The notes: a model not told the origin generated them from the letters alone. DNA of 64,000 bases from Corynebacterium renale (GCF_002563965.1 NZ_PDJF01000001.1:1736001-1800000); one strand, 5' to 3'; numbered from the stretch's first letter, positions 8,641 to 17,391 are shown. Program-made: numbers and translations.

Positions 8641-9921
8641 GTGAGTTCCCTAGGATGGACCGTCCACGGAGACGGTAAGAAAATTTTACCCGGTGACGTC
8701 GTTGCCCCTGACGAACGCTTGAGTTGGGGCAGAACCATCGGAATCGGCATGCAACATGTGGTGGCCATGTTTGGCGCCACATTACTTGTTCCCACAATTA
8801 CTGGCTTCCCGGTAAATACCACACTCCTGTTTTCAGGGTTGGGCACAATCATCTTCTTGCTGATTACTCGTAATAAGTTGCCCAGTTACCTGGGTTCTTC
8901 TTTTGCTTTCATCGCACCGTTGACAGCGACACAAGCGCAGGGTATCCCGGTACAGATCGGTGGCGTTGTTGTCGCAGGTTTGGCGCTGATTGCAGTGGGC
9001 GTCGTCGTCAAGCTAGCAGGACGGAAAGTGATTGATGCCGTCATGCCACCGGCGGTGACCGGTGCGATTGTCGCGCTTATCGGCTTAAACTTGGCGCCGA
9101 CGTCGGTGGCTAATGTGGAATCACAGCCAGCGGTCGCAGTGGTCACCTTGATAGCTATTATCGTAGCCACCGTTGCAGGCCGTGGAATGGTGGCGCGACT
9201 GGGAATCCTGATTGGCGTCGTGATTGGTTGGGTTTTCGCTGCGTTCACCGGAAACATCGGAGATGATGCCGTTGATGCAATTCGCGAGGCATCCTGGATA
9301 GGCGTTCCAGAATTCCATACCCCAGAATTTAAACTGTCCGCAATCTTGGTCACCCTGCCTGTCATTATTGTCCTCGTGGCAGAAAACGTGGGCCATGTGA
9401 AGGCAGTATCTGAGATGACTGGCCGCAATCTTGACGGGCTATCTGGTGATGCGCTCATCGCCGACGGTTTGGCAACTACACTTGCTGGCTCTTGCGGCGG
9501 TTCCGGCACGACCACCTATGCCGAGAACGTCGGCGTGATGGCTGCAACGCGCGTCTACTCCACTGCCGCGTACTGGGTGGCGGCGCTGACAGCCATTGCA
9601 CTTGCTTTCATTCCCAAGTTCGGGGCCCTGATCTTTACGATTCCTTCTGGTGTACTCGGTGGAGCGACGATGGTACTTTACGGTCTGATTGGCATGCTTG
9701 GTATCCGTATCTGGCAGGACAACAAGGTTAACTTCAACAATCCGGTAAACCTGACCGCCGCTGCTGTAGCTTTGATTGCTGGCATCGGTAACTTGACGCT
9801 GTCCATCGGCCCGGTTGAACTCGAAGGTATCGCCTGGGGTTCAATTGGTATTATCGTCGGTTACCCGCTGATGAAGAAGCTGTACACATCGTTGGGCGAA
9901 GGCGCCACAGCTCGCTGGTAA
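8641..9921 (+). CDS. uraA: Uracil/xanthine permease (NCS2 family)
   Basis: A 426-residue inner-membrane carrier of the nucleobase-ascorbate transporter (NCS2) family, close in length to UraA. Many hydrophobic helices span the protein. Family motifs include MQHVVAMFGATLLVP at the start, FIAPLTATQAQGIPVQIGGV in helix 3, VAENVGHVKAVSEMTGRNLD with the conserved Glu of helix 8, and TTYAENVGVMAATRVYS with the helix 10 Glu. It probably imports uracil with protons. GTG start; a strong hairpin follows the stop. Other nucleobases as substrate cannot be ruled out. Confidence 0.9.
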   Translation: MSSLGWTVHGDGKKILPGDVVAPDERLSWGRTIGIGMQHVVAMFGATLLVPTITGFPVNTTLLFSGLGTIIFLLITRNKLPSYLGSSFAFIAPLTATQAQGIPVQIGGVVVAGLALIAVGVVVKLAGRKVIDAVMPPAVTGAIVALIGLNLAPTSVANVESQPAVAVVTLIAIIVATVAGRGMVARLGILIGVVIGWVFAAFTGNIGDDAVDAIREASWIGVPEFHTPEFKLSAILVTLPVIIVLVAENVGHVKAVSEMTGRNLDGLSGDALIADGLATTLAGSCGGSGTTTYAENVGVMAATRVYSTAAYWVAALTAIALAFIPKFGALIFTIPSGVLGGATMVLYGLIGMLGIRIWQDNKVNFNNPVNLTAAAVALIAGIGNLTLSIGPVELEGIAWGSIGIIVGYPLMKKLYTSLGEGATARW

Positions 9922-9942
9922 TTCCCAACAAATGGCATAAAG

Positions 9943-9975
9943 AATGCTCCCGGATGGAATCCATCCGGGAGCATT
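9943..9975. terminator. Bidirectional terminator between uraA and ptsH
   Basis: AATGCTCCCGGATGG and its perfect complement pair over 15 bases around a three-base loop. It lies between the convergent uraA and ptsH stops and can serve both. Confidence 0.85.
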
Positions 9976-9998
9976 TGCATGTGTCAGTTCACATGAGA

Positions 9999-10271
9999 TT
10001 ACTCAGCGTCGAGGTCCTGCTCGATCAAGCCAGCAATCTTTTCCACTGCCTCTGGGTTGTCAGAGGTGACGGTGACCTGGTCGCCCTTTTCTGCGCCCAG
10101 AGCCATAATCATGAGCGAAGAAGCGGCATCAGTTTCGTCATCGTCATCATCGGAGCCAACGAGGGTGAGGTAGATGTCCTCATCAAATTCACCAGCTGCG
10201 TCAGCGATGATGGATGCTGGGCGAGCGTGCAGGCCTACAGCGGATCCGACGGTTACGGTCTTTGAAGCCAT
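9999..10271 (-). CDS. ptsH: Phosphocarrier protein HPr
   Basis: A 90-residue cytosolic protein that carries phosphate from Enzyme I to the sugar-specific EII proteins. The active-site histidine is His15 in GLHARPAS. The regulatory-serine region reads TDAASSLMIM and is preceded by an acidic run DDDDDE that I also recall from C. glutamicum HPr. A ribosome site AAAGGA lies ahead of the ATG. It is the last gene of the leftward fruK-ptsF-ptsH group, but a 163-base gap with a hairpin separates it from ptsF, so it likely also has its own promoter. Confidence 0.97.
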   Translation of the reverse strand: MASKTVTVGSAVGLHARPASIIADAAGEFDEDIYLTLVGSDDDDDETDAASSLMIMALGAEKGDQVTVTSDNPEAVEKIAGLIEQDLDAE

Positions 10272-10291
10272 GAGAAGTCCTTTCGCTTAAT

Positions 10292-10321
10292 TGTCTTCGC
10301 GTTGTTAACGCGACGAAGACA
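10292..10321. promoter_or_regulatory. Inverted repeat in the ptsH leader
   Basis: TGTCTTCG and CGAAGACA form a perfect eight-base pair, extended inside by GTT/AAC pairing. It begins 20 bases before the ptsH start, so it is either an operator or a leader hairpin in the ptsH transcript. Confidence 0.45.
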
Positions 10322-10391
10322 TTTAATAGTGGTTCATAGGGGAATTTTACCCGCTGCATGCTATCTTTGCCAGATTTTTACGCAACGGGTT

Positions 10392-10424
10392 GGGTGGACC
10401 TTCACTGGACTGCTCGGCCCACCC
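10392..10424 (-). terminator. Probable hairpin terminator after ptsF
   Basis: On the minus strand GGGTGGGCC pairs with GGTCCACCC (one G-T pair) just after the ptsF stop. A T-run is weak, so read-through into ptsH is possible. Confidence 0.5.
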
Positions 10425-10434
10425 TAGCGGAGGA

Positions 10435-12507
10435 TTATGCAGCGGCTGCGGCAGCAGCAGCTTCCGGTGCCTTAGTCTTCCAGACGGTCTTCAGCAGGAT
10501 GACCAGAGCGGTGGTGACAGCAACACCGGCGACGATGGCGATGACGAAGCCCCACCAAGGTTCGATGGCGAAGAGCACGAAGATGCCGCCGTGAGGTGCT
10601 CGGGAGCCGACCTCAAAGAGCATGATCAGTGCGCCAGTTACAGCACCGCCAGCCATGGAAGATGGCAGAACACGCAGTGGGTCAGCAGCTGCGAATGGGA
10701 TTGCGCCTTCAGAAACGAAGGACAGGCCCAGGAGCCATGCGGAGCGGCCGTTTTCCTGCTCTGCGGGGGTGAAGAGCGACTTGCGGATGAACGTTGCAAT
10801 CGACAGTGCGATAGGTGGAACCATACCTGCTGCCATGACTGCTGCCATGATCTGCATCGAAGCTGGATCGCCGGTAGAGAGGCCAGCAGTACCGAATAGG
10901 TAAGCAGCCTTGTTGATTGGGCCACCGAGGTCAGCACACATCATGAAGCCCAGGATGATACCCAGCAGGATTGCGGAGGAACCGGACATGGACGACAACC
11001 AGTCCTGGAGGCCGGTCATCAGTGCTTCGAGCGGACGTCCTAGCAGGAAGAACATGACCAAACCAGTGACCAAAGAAGTCAGCAGCGGGATGATGACAAC
11101 TGGCATCAGGGAAGCCAACCAGCGAGGAACCTTCCAAGAACCGATCCACGCAGCGACACCGCCGGCGATGAGACCGGTCACGAGACCACCGATGAAGCCC
11201 GCACCGAGAAGTACGGAGATCGCACCACCGACGAAACCAGGAGCGATACCTGGTCGATTAGCCATTGCGTACGCAATGTAACCGGACAGTGCGGGGACGA
11301 TGAACTGCATGGCCATTTGGCCTGTGGCGAATAGTACAGCGCCGAGATAGAGAGCCCAGCCAGCTCGATCGAATGTGACGAGCTCGCCATCAACCATTAC
11401 TTCGTTGCCAGGAAGGTTTGTTGGGCCGTGGCTGGTTGCGATCGCCTGCCAACCATTGGCGACGTCGTAGCCACCAATGAGGAAGCCGAGAGCAAGGAGG
11501 AGGCCGCCTGCAGCAACAAACGGCACCATGTAGGAAACACCGGTCATGACTGCCTGCTGGATCTTCTTTGCCCAGCTTAGGCCTTCACCAGACTCTTCAG
11601 CGGAGGCCGCAGTTTTTTCACCTGCGCCAGCTACCTTGCGTGCGTTCGGGTTGGCAGCTGCTTTCTTGGCCTCGTCAATCATGACGCCTGGCTCGTTGAT
11701 AGCGCGCTTCACGCCAGATTCAATGACCGGTTTGCCAGCAAAGCGAGCACGATCCTTGACTCCGACGTCAGTAGCGAAAATGACGGCGTCTGCGGCTTCG
11801 ATAATTGCCGGATCGACCGGGGTGACGGCAGAAGAGCCTTGAGTCTCGACGACCAATTCAACGTCATCGCGCTTTTCAGCTTCCTGAGTGAGCGCGTCTG
11901 CGGCCATGTAGGTGTGCGCGATACCGGTAGGGCACGCAGTGATGGCGACGATGCGGGTGACGTCTGCGGCTGGAGCAGGGGCTGCTGCACCGGCAGCTGC
12001 AGCAGCAGGAGCCGCACTAGCGGAGGCAGGCGCGGTTGCCTTCTTCTTAGGGGCTGCGTTGATGACGTCGAGCACTAGGGTAACGATTTCCTCTGGAGTA
12101 GAGGCGTTACGCAGACCTTCCAAGAAAGCTGGGCGTACTAGCGCGCGTGCGAGCTTTGACAGAATCTTGAGGTGTTCCTTGCCACCACCTGCTGGGGCTG
12201 CAATAAGGAAGACGAGCTGAGCGTCTCCGTCTGGGCCGGAGAAGTCAACTGGCTGGGATAGGCGTGCGAAGGCCAAGGTTGGTACTTCGACAGCCTCGGA
12301 GCGGCAGTGCGGAATTGCAACCTGGCCTGGTACGCCGGTACCGGACTTTGACTCGCGGGCTTTGGCATCGCCAGCGAGAACGGCGGCGTCGCTTGCGCGA
12401 CCAGCAGCTGCGACTGATTGCGCGAGACGTTCGATGACGTCGTCGGTGGTCGCACCGAAGTCAACGTCAAGATTGACTAGCTCTGGTGTGATGACTTGTT
12501 GTGTCAT
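10435..12507 (-). CDS. ptsF: Fructose-specific PTS enzyme IIABC
   Basis: A 690-residue membrane permease that imports fructose and phosphorylates it to fructose 1-phosphate. Domain order is EIIA (residues 1-150, active His67 in VAIPHCRS), an Ala/Pro-rich linker (155-183), EIIB (184-285, active Cys192 in ITACPTGIAHTYMAADAL) and the EIIC channel (about 310-675, with the GPINKAAY and PHGGIF motifs). The C-terminus ends in a run of alanines. It is 14 bases downstream of fruK, so the two form one operon whose product FruK uses its product. Confidence 0.96.
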   Translation of the reverse strand: MTQQVITPELVNLDVDFGATTDDVIERLAQSVAAAGRASDAAVLAGDAKARESKSGTGVPGQVAIPHCRSEAVEVPTLAFARLSQPVDFSGPDGDAQLVFLIAAPAGGGKEHLKILSKLARALVRPAFLEGLRNASTPEEIVTLVLDVINAAPKKKATAPASASAAPAAAAAGAAAPAPAADVTRIVAITACPTGIAHTYMAADALTQEAEKRDDVELVVETQGSSAVTPVDPAIIEAADAVIFATDVGVKDRARFAGKPVIESGVKRAINEPGVMIDEAKKAAANPNARKVAGAGEKTAASAEESGEGLSWAKKIQQAVMTGVSYMVPFVAAGGLLLALGFLIGGYDVANGWQAIATSHGPTNLPGNEVMVDGELVTFDRAGWALYLGAVLFATGQMAMQFIVPALSGYIAYAMANRPGIAPGFVGGAISVLLGAGFIGGLVTGLIAGGVAAWIGSWKVPRWLASLMPVVIIPLLTSLVTGLVMFFLLGRPLEALMTGLQDWLSSMSGSSAILLGIILGFMMCADLGGPINKAAYLFGTAGLSTGDPASMQIMAAVMAAGMVPPIALSIATFIRKSLFTPAEQENGRSAWLLGLSFVSEGAIPFAAADPLRVLPSSMAGGAVTGALIMLFEVGSRAPHGGIFVLFAIEPWWGFVIAIVAGVAVTTALVILLKTVWKTKAPEAAAAAAAA

Positions 12508-12521
12508 GAGTTGATCCTTGA

Positions 12522-13502
12522 TTAGTCTGCGCTATTCACGGCGTGAACAGCAGTGTTTTCACGATCGAGTAACTCTGGCGAAGGGGCAGTAGTTCCCGGG
12601 AGGGCTGTTGCTGCGGAGCCGTATGCGACGGCATCGCGCAAGCACTGATCTGGGGTCTTGCCTGCAATGTTCGCCAGGATAAAACCGGTGAGTGCAGAAT
12701 CGCCAGCGCCGACGGTCGACTGCACCGTGATAGGTGGTGGGGTAGCAATCCAACTGCCATCTGCGGTGGTGAGCAAAGCTCCAGCCGAACCCAGCGTAAC
12801 CAGCACGTTGGTGATGCCCGCGGTGTGCATTTGGCGAGCAGCATCGGCAATCAAGCTGTAGTCACCCTGCTCGGCGGCCTTTTCTGCCGCAACTCCGTCG
12901 ATCCCCGCGAGTTGGCCTAGTTCCAAACCGTTAGGTTTGATGAGGTCCGGCGCGGCGTCGGGAAGCATGCTTCCCAGGGCTTCCATCGGTGCGTCCGAGG
13001 TATCTACCGCAATCTTCACACCGGGGAAGTTTTGCCGAATCGCCTTTACACAATCGCCGTACCAGGTATCGGGAATGCTGGGTGGCAACGAGCCTGCAAG
13101 GACAACCCAGGTGGGGGAGAACTCTTCGATTGCGTGGAGGAGTTGCTTATCGACGTCCGCACGCTCGTCGGCGTTGAGCTCAGGTCCTGGGCCGTTTAAT
13201 TTGGTAGTCCTGCCAGACGGTTCGGTAATCGTGGTGTTCGTGCGGATGCTACCTGCAATGTTGATTGCAGTGTATGGCACCTCGGTGTGCGCTAGCAGCG
13301 CTACGAAGGGGTCATCGCTATGAGCGGGGAACAAAGCGCGGGTAGCAACTCCTGCTTTGTGTGCTACGTGGGAAACATTGATTCCCTTTCCGCCCGCCAC
13401 GCGAGTCACGCTGGCCAACCTGCTTACCGACCCAAGTTCCAATTCTTCATTGAGGCTCATCGTGGCATCGATGGCCGGGTTTGGGGTATACGTTAGAATC
13501 AC
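12522..13502 (-). CDS. fruK: 1-phosphofructokinase
   Basis: A 326-residue PfkB-family kinase that converts fructose 1-phosphate to fructose 1,6-bisphosphate. It begins ILTYTPNPAIDATMSL, has the N-terminal PfkB signature (GGKGINVSHVAHKAG) and the C-terminal one around VGAGDSALTGFI, with the catalytic Asp in GAGDS. I use the GTG at 13502, which has GGAG upstream; the frame extends to 13577 but that part is not family-like. It is divergent from ptsI. In C. glutamicum a fruR regulator gene sits between fruK and ptsI; here there is none. Confidence 0.95.
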   Translation of the reverse strand: MILTYTPNPAIDATMSLNEELELGSVSRLASVTRVAGGKGINVSHVAHKAGVATRALFPAHSDDPFVALLAHTEVPYTAINIAGSIRTNTTITEPSGRTTKLNGPGPELNADERADVDKQLLHAIEEFSPTWVVLAGSLPPSIPDTWYGDCVKAIRQNFPGVKIAVDTSDAPMEALGSMLPDAAPDLIKPNGLELGQLAGIDGVAAEKAAEQGDYSLIADAARQMHTAGITNVLVTLGSAGALLTTADGSWIATPPPITVQSTVGAGDSALTGFILANIAGKTPDQCLRDAVAYGSAATALPGTTAPSPELLDRENTAVHAVNSAD

Positions 13503-13658
13503 AAACGTTCGCTCCTTAAATCCGGAATTTTCCGGCGGGTCGCACGATGATCCCTGTAAATAATGGTCACTGCGCAAGCACTGTGTTTCAGGGGCATCGT
13601 GACTGTATGTTATCCGTCTTCAATCTTTGTCTGAATATGTTGGTTTGTCAACCGTAAA

Positions 13659-13664
13659 TGTTTG
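13659..13664 (+). promoter_or_regulatory. TGTTTG motif, possible SugR site
   Basis: TGTTTG, the core reported for SugR binding in C. glutamicum, occurs in the fruK-ptsI spacer, followed by further TTTG repeats to about 13675. A six-base motif alone is weak evidence. Confidence 0.35.
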
Positions 13665-13747
13665 TTTAAGTTTGGTTGTGTGGGTGATTTTGGCGACTTT
13701 TTTGAGATTGATTGGTTTTTTCGTCCCACATTCAGTGGTTTTAGTAC

Positions 13748-13753
13748 TAGGGT
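13748..13753 (+). promoter_or_regulatory. -10 element (TAGGGT) of ptsI
   Basis: TAGGGT ends seven bases before the ptsI ATG at 13761, with no Shine-Dalgarno site, as before the Rv2728c-like gene. It suggests a leaderless ptsI mRNA. Confidence 0.5.
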
Positions 13754-13760
13754 AGTGAAC

Positions 13761-15443
13761 ATGACTAACTCGACAACGCTTTCTGCGCAAGGTACTGGGG
13801 TAGTTTCGGGCGTGGCATACGCCGAAATCGTATGGGTACGCCCCCGTCCCGCGCTGCCTACGCAGCCGTCACGAATCTCTGAAGAAAACACCGAAGCTGA
13901 ATATGAGCGCTTCGTTTCGGCAGCAGACATCGTGGCCGATCGCCTCGAAGAACGCTCTAAATCTGCCGATGGCGCCGCCTCAGAGGTGCTCGCTGCAACC
14001 GCTGGCATGGTTCGCGACCGCGGCTGGCGCAAGACCATCCGTAAGAACATCCGTGGTGGAATGGATGCCGAATACGCAACCGTTGAAGCAACGGACAAGT
14101 TTGTAAACATGTTCCTCGCAGCTGGTGGTGTGATGGCGGAACGCACCACTGACTTGAAAGACATTCGTGACCGAGTCATCGCTGAACTGCGCGGTGAAGA
14201 AGAACCAGGTTTGCCAACGATTTCCGGCGAAGCAGTTCTTTGTGCTGACGATCTTTCTCCTGCTGACACCGCGGCTCTTGACGTCAACCACTACAAGGCA
14301 TTGGTTACCGAGCTCGGTGGCCCGACCAGTCACACTGCAATCATTGCACGACAGCTCAACCTTCCCTGTGTCGTCGCTGTCGGGGAGGCTCTCACAGAGT
14401 TTGCGGCAGGTATCTCCGTGCTTGTCGACGGCTCCCGAGGTCTCATAACCACTGATATTGATCCAGAAGAAGCTCGCGTCTTGGTGGCCGAGTCTGAGGA
14501 GCGTGCAGCGAAGGTTGCACAGTGGGTCGGGCCAGCGCAGACGTCTGACGGGCATCGTGTTCAGCTACTCGCTAACGTCCAAGATGGCAATGCTGCCCGT
14601 CTGGCTGCAGCGACCCAGGCCGAGGGCATCGGTCTGTACCGCACTGAGATGAGCTTCCTGTCTGCTCAGGACGAACCAACCGTGGACGAACAGGCTTCTG
14701 TATACGGCAAAGTTTTTGATGCTTTCCCAGAGTCAAAGGTTGTCATCCGTACCTTGGACGCAGGTTCGGATAAGCCAATCGCTTTCGCGAATATGAAGGA
14801 AGAGGAGAACCCAGCACTGGGCGTTCGCGGTCTCCGTATTGCACGAGATAATGAAAGCCTGCTGACTCGCCAGTTGGATGCAATCGCTCAAGCGGCTCAG
14901 AACCGCGGCGAGAATGCTCCTACGTGGGTTATGGCACCTATGGTGGCTACCGCGAGCGAAGCGAAGTGGTTCGCAGACCTGTGTCGTGAACGTAATCTTG
15001 TCGCGGGCGCCATGATTGAGGTCCCAGCCGCAGCCTTGATGGCCGACAAGATCATGCCACACCTGGACTTCGTTTCCATCGGTACCAATGATTTGACGCA
15101 GTACACGATGGCGGCGGACCGCCTATCGCCTGATTTGGCGTACCTGACTGACCCATGGCAGCCAGCAGTACTTCGTCTGATTCAGCACACCTGCATTGTG
15201 GGGCAAGAGACGGCAACTGCTGTAGGAGTTTGTGGTGAAGCAGCAGCTGATCCTTACTTGGCGTGTGTTCTTACTGGCTTGGGCGTGAACTCTCTATCTG
15301 CAGCTTCGACTGCTATCGCTGGAGTGGGTGCACGTTTGGCTGAAACCAGTTTGGACGTCTGCCAGCAGGCGGCAGAGGTGGCCATGCAAGCAGAAGATGC
15401 GGCAGCTGCACGTGAAGCGGTTCGCGAACTGTTGAACCGTTAG
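13761..15443 (+). CDS. ptsI: PTS Enzyme I (phosphoenolpyruvate-protein phosphotransferase)
   Basis: A 560-residue cytosolic enzyme that takes phosphate from PEP and gives it to HPr. The phosphorylated His191 is in GGPTSHTAIIARQL; the PEP-binding barrel has LYRTEMSFL, GVRGLRIA, SIGTNDLTQYTMAADR and the catalytic Cys in VGVCGEAA. The frame is open back to 13662, but only the ATG at 13761 gives the family N-terminus; a GTG two codons earlier (13755) is an alternative. It runs opposite to fruK-ptsF and converges on sugR across a hairpin. Confidence 0.96.
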   Translation: MTNSTTLSAQGTGVVSGVAYAEIVWVRPRPALPTQPSRISEENTEAEYERFVSAADIVADRLEERSKSADGAASEVLAATAGMVRDRGWRKTIRKNIRGGMDAEYATVEATDKFVNMFLAAGGVMAERTTDLKDIRDRVIAELRGEEEPGLPTISGEAVLCADDLSPADTAALDVNHYKALVTELGGPTSHTAIIARQLNLPCVVAVGEALTEFAAGISVLVDGSRGLITTDIDPEEARVLVAESEERAAKVAQWVGPAQTSDGHRVQLLANVQDGNAARLAAATQAEGIGLYRTEMSFLSAQDEPTVDEQASVYGKVFDAFPESKVVIRTLDAGSDKPIAFANMKEEENPALGVRGLRIARDNESLLTRQLDAIAQAAQNRGENAPTWVMAPMVATASEAKWFADLCRERNLVAGAMIEVPAAALMADKIMPHLDFVSIGTNDLTQYTMAADRLSPDLAYLTDPWQPAVLRLIQHTCIVGQETATAVGVCGEAAADPYLACVLTGLGVNSLSAASTAIAGVGARLAETSLDVCQQAAEVAMQAEDAAAAREAVRELLNR

Positions 15444-15464
15444 GAGACATCTTCTAGAAAGCTG

Positions 15465-15496
15465 AAGGGCTTGTCCGGGAAACCGGACAAGCCCTT
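15465..15496. terminator. Bidirectional terminator between ptsI and sugR
   Basis: AAGGGCTTGTCCGG pairs perfectly with its complement around a GAAA loop, followed by ATTTGTTTTT. It separates convergent genes. Confidence 0.85.
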
Positions 15497-15511
15497 ATTT
15501 GTTTTTATGCT

Positions 15512-16291
15512 TTAGGAGGCTAGTACCACTTCAATGCCGCGGTCGCGTAGGGACTCAACCACGCTCGGCGCCGCGTTCTCGTCAGTAATCACCACGTCAA
15601 TATCTTTTATTGAGGCGAAACTGACGAGGTAGTCGTTGCCGATTTTCGAAGAGTCACATAGGACTACGACTTTGTGCGCGTTGGTGACCATAGCGGACTT
15701 TATTGCTGCTTCTTGGGCGTCTGCCGTTGAGAGGCCGTGGTCTAACGTTAAGGCATTGGTGCCTATGAAAGCGACGTCTGCTCGCATAAGCGCAAGGGTG
15801 CGAAGTGCTGTATCGCCGACAACGGCTTGGGTAATGGCACGGACACTACCGCCCAACAACTGGATGTCTGGTTGGCCTTTGTTTGCCATGTTGAGCGCGA
15901 TAGGCAGGCTATTGGTAACCACCGACCATTGGAGTGGGCGTTGAGTGTCCGCGATGAGAGATGCTAAAGCTGTAACAGTTGTACCGGCGTCGAGGAACAT
16001 TGCCCCGTGCGCTGGAGGAAGGTAATCCAGAGCTGCCTTGGCAATCGCAGATTTAGCCGTCGGTGCGGACCGAAGACGAGCATCTAGGGGAAGCTCTGTG
16101 GTTTGGAACGACTGAGTGGCTACGGCACCGCCGTGGACGCGATGGACGATCCCATCGCGGTCTAGCACAGCGAGATCTCGGCGTATGGTTTCAGCGGTTA
16201 CGTCAAAGCGATCCGCTAGTTCAGTGACGTTTACGCGCCCTTCAATAGCGGTTTGCGACGCAATTTGGCGACGCCGTTCTTCCGCATACAT
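15512..16291 (-). CDS. sugR: DeoR-family transcriptional regulator of sugar PTS genes
   Basis: A 259-residue repressor. The N-terminal DeoR helix-turn-helix (MYAEERRRQIASQTAI through VTAETIRRDLAVLDRDG and VHRVHGGAV) is followed by the sugar-phosphate-sensing DeoR C-terminal domain (residues 75-235, with DAGTTVTAL and FIGTNAL). Position next to ptsI and before lexA matches sugR of C. glutamicum, which represses ptsG, ptsF, ptsI and ptsH in the absence of sugar phosphates. As fruR is missing here, SugR may be the only local PTS regulator. AAAGGA lies before the ATG. Confidence 0.9.
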   Translation of the reverse strand: MYAEERRRQIASQTAIEGRVNVTELADRFDVTAETIRRDLAVLDRDGIVHRVHGGAVATQSFQTTELPLDARLRSAPTAKSAIAKAALDYLPPAHGAMFLDAGTTVTALASLIADTQRPLQWSVVTNSLPIALNMANKGQPDIQLLGGSVRAITQAVVGDTALRTLALMRADVAFIGTNALTLDHGLSTADAQEAAIKSAMVTNAHKVVVLCDSSKIGNDYLVSFASIKDIDVVITDENAAPSVVESLRDRGIEVVLAS

Positions 16292-16361
16292 CGGAACATC
16301 CTTTCCGTTTTGAATGTACCTTTCGGGCTTAAACTAACATTTCCGTGCCCATATCATTGTT

Positions 16362-16392
16362 AATATGCCCATTATTCCACGTTTGGCATATT
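16362..16392. promoter_or_regulatory. Inverted repeat upstream of sugR
   Basis: AATATGCC and GGCATATT are perfect complements separated by 15 bases, about 70 bases before the sugR start and downstream of lexA. The T-run after it lies on the plus strand, where no gene ends, so an operator is more likely than a terminator. Confidence 0.4.
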
Positions 16393-16525
16393 TTTTCATT
16401 GGCATTAGGCGTGTTTTTCTTTTATTCGCCCGGAAATGATCGTGTTCGCTGGGTACACGTGCCATTCGCCAGGAAAGGGGCCCGTTGTAGAGGCAATCTT
16501 GACGACTTGATAACGCGTCAGGTGC

Positions 16526-17218
16526 CTAGAGCTTGCGTAGGACGGAGACTACCTTGCCCATAATTTCGGCATCATTGCCAGCGATGGGCTGGTAAGCCTC
16601 GTTGTGGGGAATGAGCCATACTCCTGTTGCATCCTTATGGAATTCTTTCACGGTGGCTTCGCCATCGATAAGGGCCGCGACGAATTCTCCCTCTTCTGCT
16701 ACTGGTTGATGGCGAACGATAATCCAATCTCCATTAAGGATTCCGGCGTCTCGCATGGAGTCTCCAGATACCTTGAGCATGTAGAGGTCGCCTTCGCCGA
16801 CGATTTCTTTGGGGAGTGGGAAATATTCGTCTATGTTTTCTTCGGCCAAAATTGGCGCGCCTGCGGCGATCGAACCAAGCATCGGAACGAAACTTGTTAC
16901 CGCGGCATTCTCCGGGGTGGAGGTTTCCTGGTTTTTCTTCTTGGCTGCCTTGCGCTGTGCGGATGGTAGGTGACGCACATCTACTGCGCGAGGTTTGTTG
17001 GGGTCGCGCCGCAGGAATCCCTTCTTTTCCAGTTCTTTAAGCTGATATGCCACCGAAGATGTCGACTGAAGTCCGGTGGCATCTCCAATTTCTCGGATGC
17101 TTGGCGGGTAACCGCGTAGAACGACGGCATCCGTGATTACTTCCAAGATGCGACGTTGACGTTCTGAAAGGGTACTAGGGTCCAGATCTTTCGGATTGGA
17201 CGACTTCTTCTTGTTCAC
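16526..17218 (-). CDS. lexA: SOS repressor LexA
   Basis: A 230-residue repressor of the DNA-damage response. The N-terminal winged helix-turn-helix (residues 15-75, [20 protein letters not shown]) is joined by a Lys-rich linker to the S24 protease domain. The self-cleavage bond is Ala119-Gly120 in GSIAAGAP, and the catalytic pair is Ser154 ([10 protein letters not shown]) and Lys191 (GEATVKEF). RecA filament on damaged DNA triggers cleavage. GTG start with a weak ribosome site. It is divergent from the divS-like gene across a 237-base spacer holding SOS-like boxes. Confidence 0.97.
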   Translation of the reverse strand: MNKKKSSNPKDLDPSTLSERQRRILEVITDAVVLRGYPPSIREIGDATGLQSTSSVAYQLKELEKKGFLRRDPNKPRAVDVRHLPSAQRKAAKKKNQETSTPENAAVTSFVPMLGSIAAGAPILAEENIDEYFPLPKEIVGEGDLYMLKVSGDSMRDAGILNGDWIIVRHQPVAEEGEFVAALIDGEATVKEFHKDATGVWLIPHNEAYQPIAGNDAEIMGKVVSVLRKL

Positions 17219-17288
17219 TGAATTTCACTTTCTACTCTGGGGTCGAAGCATTCGGGTTATAGATTTACGGCCATCCTACACTAGTCAT

Positions 17289-17304
17289 TCGAAAATGTGT
17301 ACCA
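17289..17304. promoter_or_regulatory. SOS-box-like site 1
   Basis: TCGAAAATGTGTACCA matches the actinobacterial SOS box TCGAAC-N4-GTTCGA at 9 of 12 defined bases. It is closest to lexA of the three sites. Confidence 0.5.
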
Positions 17305-17326
17305 CGCTCTGCTTTTACGTTCGGGG

Positions 17327-17356
17327 TTGGACAGGTGTGGACGCGTGTGCTATAAA
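17327..17356 (+). promoter_or_regulatory. Promoter of the divS-like gene
   Basis: TTGGAC (-35), an 18-base spacer and TATAAA (-10) form a good sigma-A promoter directed at the gene starting at 17456. SOS-like boxes lie directly against and after its -10. Confidence 0.65.
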
Positions 17357-17372
17357 TCGAACACAGAGGCGA
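17357..17372. promoter_or_regulatory. SOS-box-like site 2
   Basis: TCGAACACAGAGGCGA has a perfect left half and matches 9 of 12 defined bases overall. It touches the -10 of the divS-like promoter, a position suited to repression. Confidence 0.5.
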
Positions 17373-17375
17373 ACC

Positions 17376-17391
17376 TCGAACGGTTGGGCGA
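17376..17391. promoter_or_regulatory. SOS-box-like site 3
   Basis: TCGAACGGTTGGGCGA matches 10 of 12 defined bases and lies 19 bases after site 2, just downstream of the expected transcription start. Confidence 0.5.

Noticed and set aside
10140-10160. Acidic run in HPr near the regulatory serine
   Set aside because: I recall the same DDD-rich stretch in C. glutamicum HPr, so it is a family feature rather than new.
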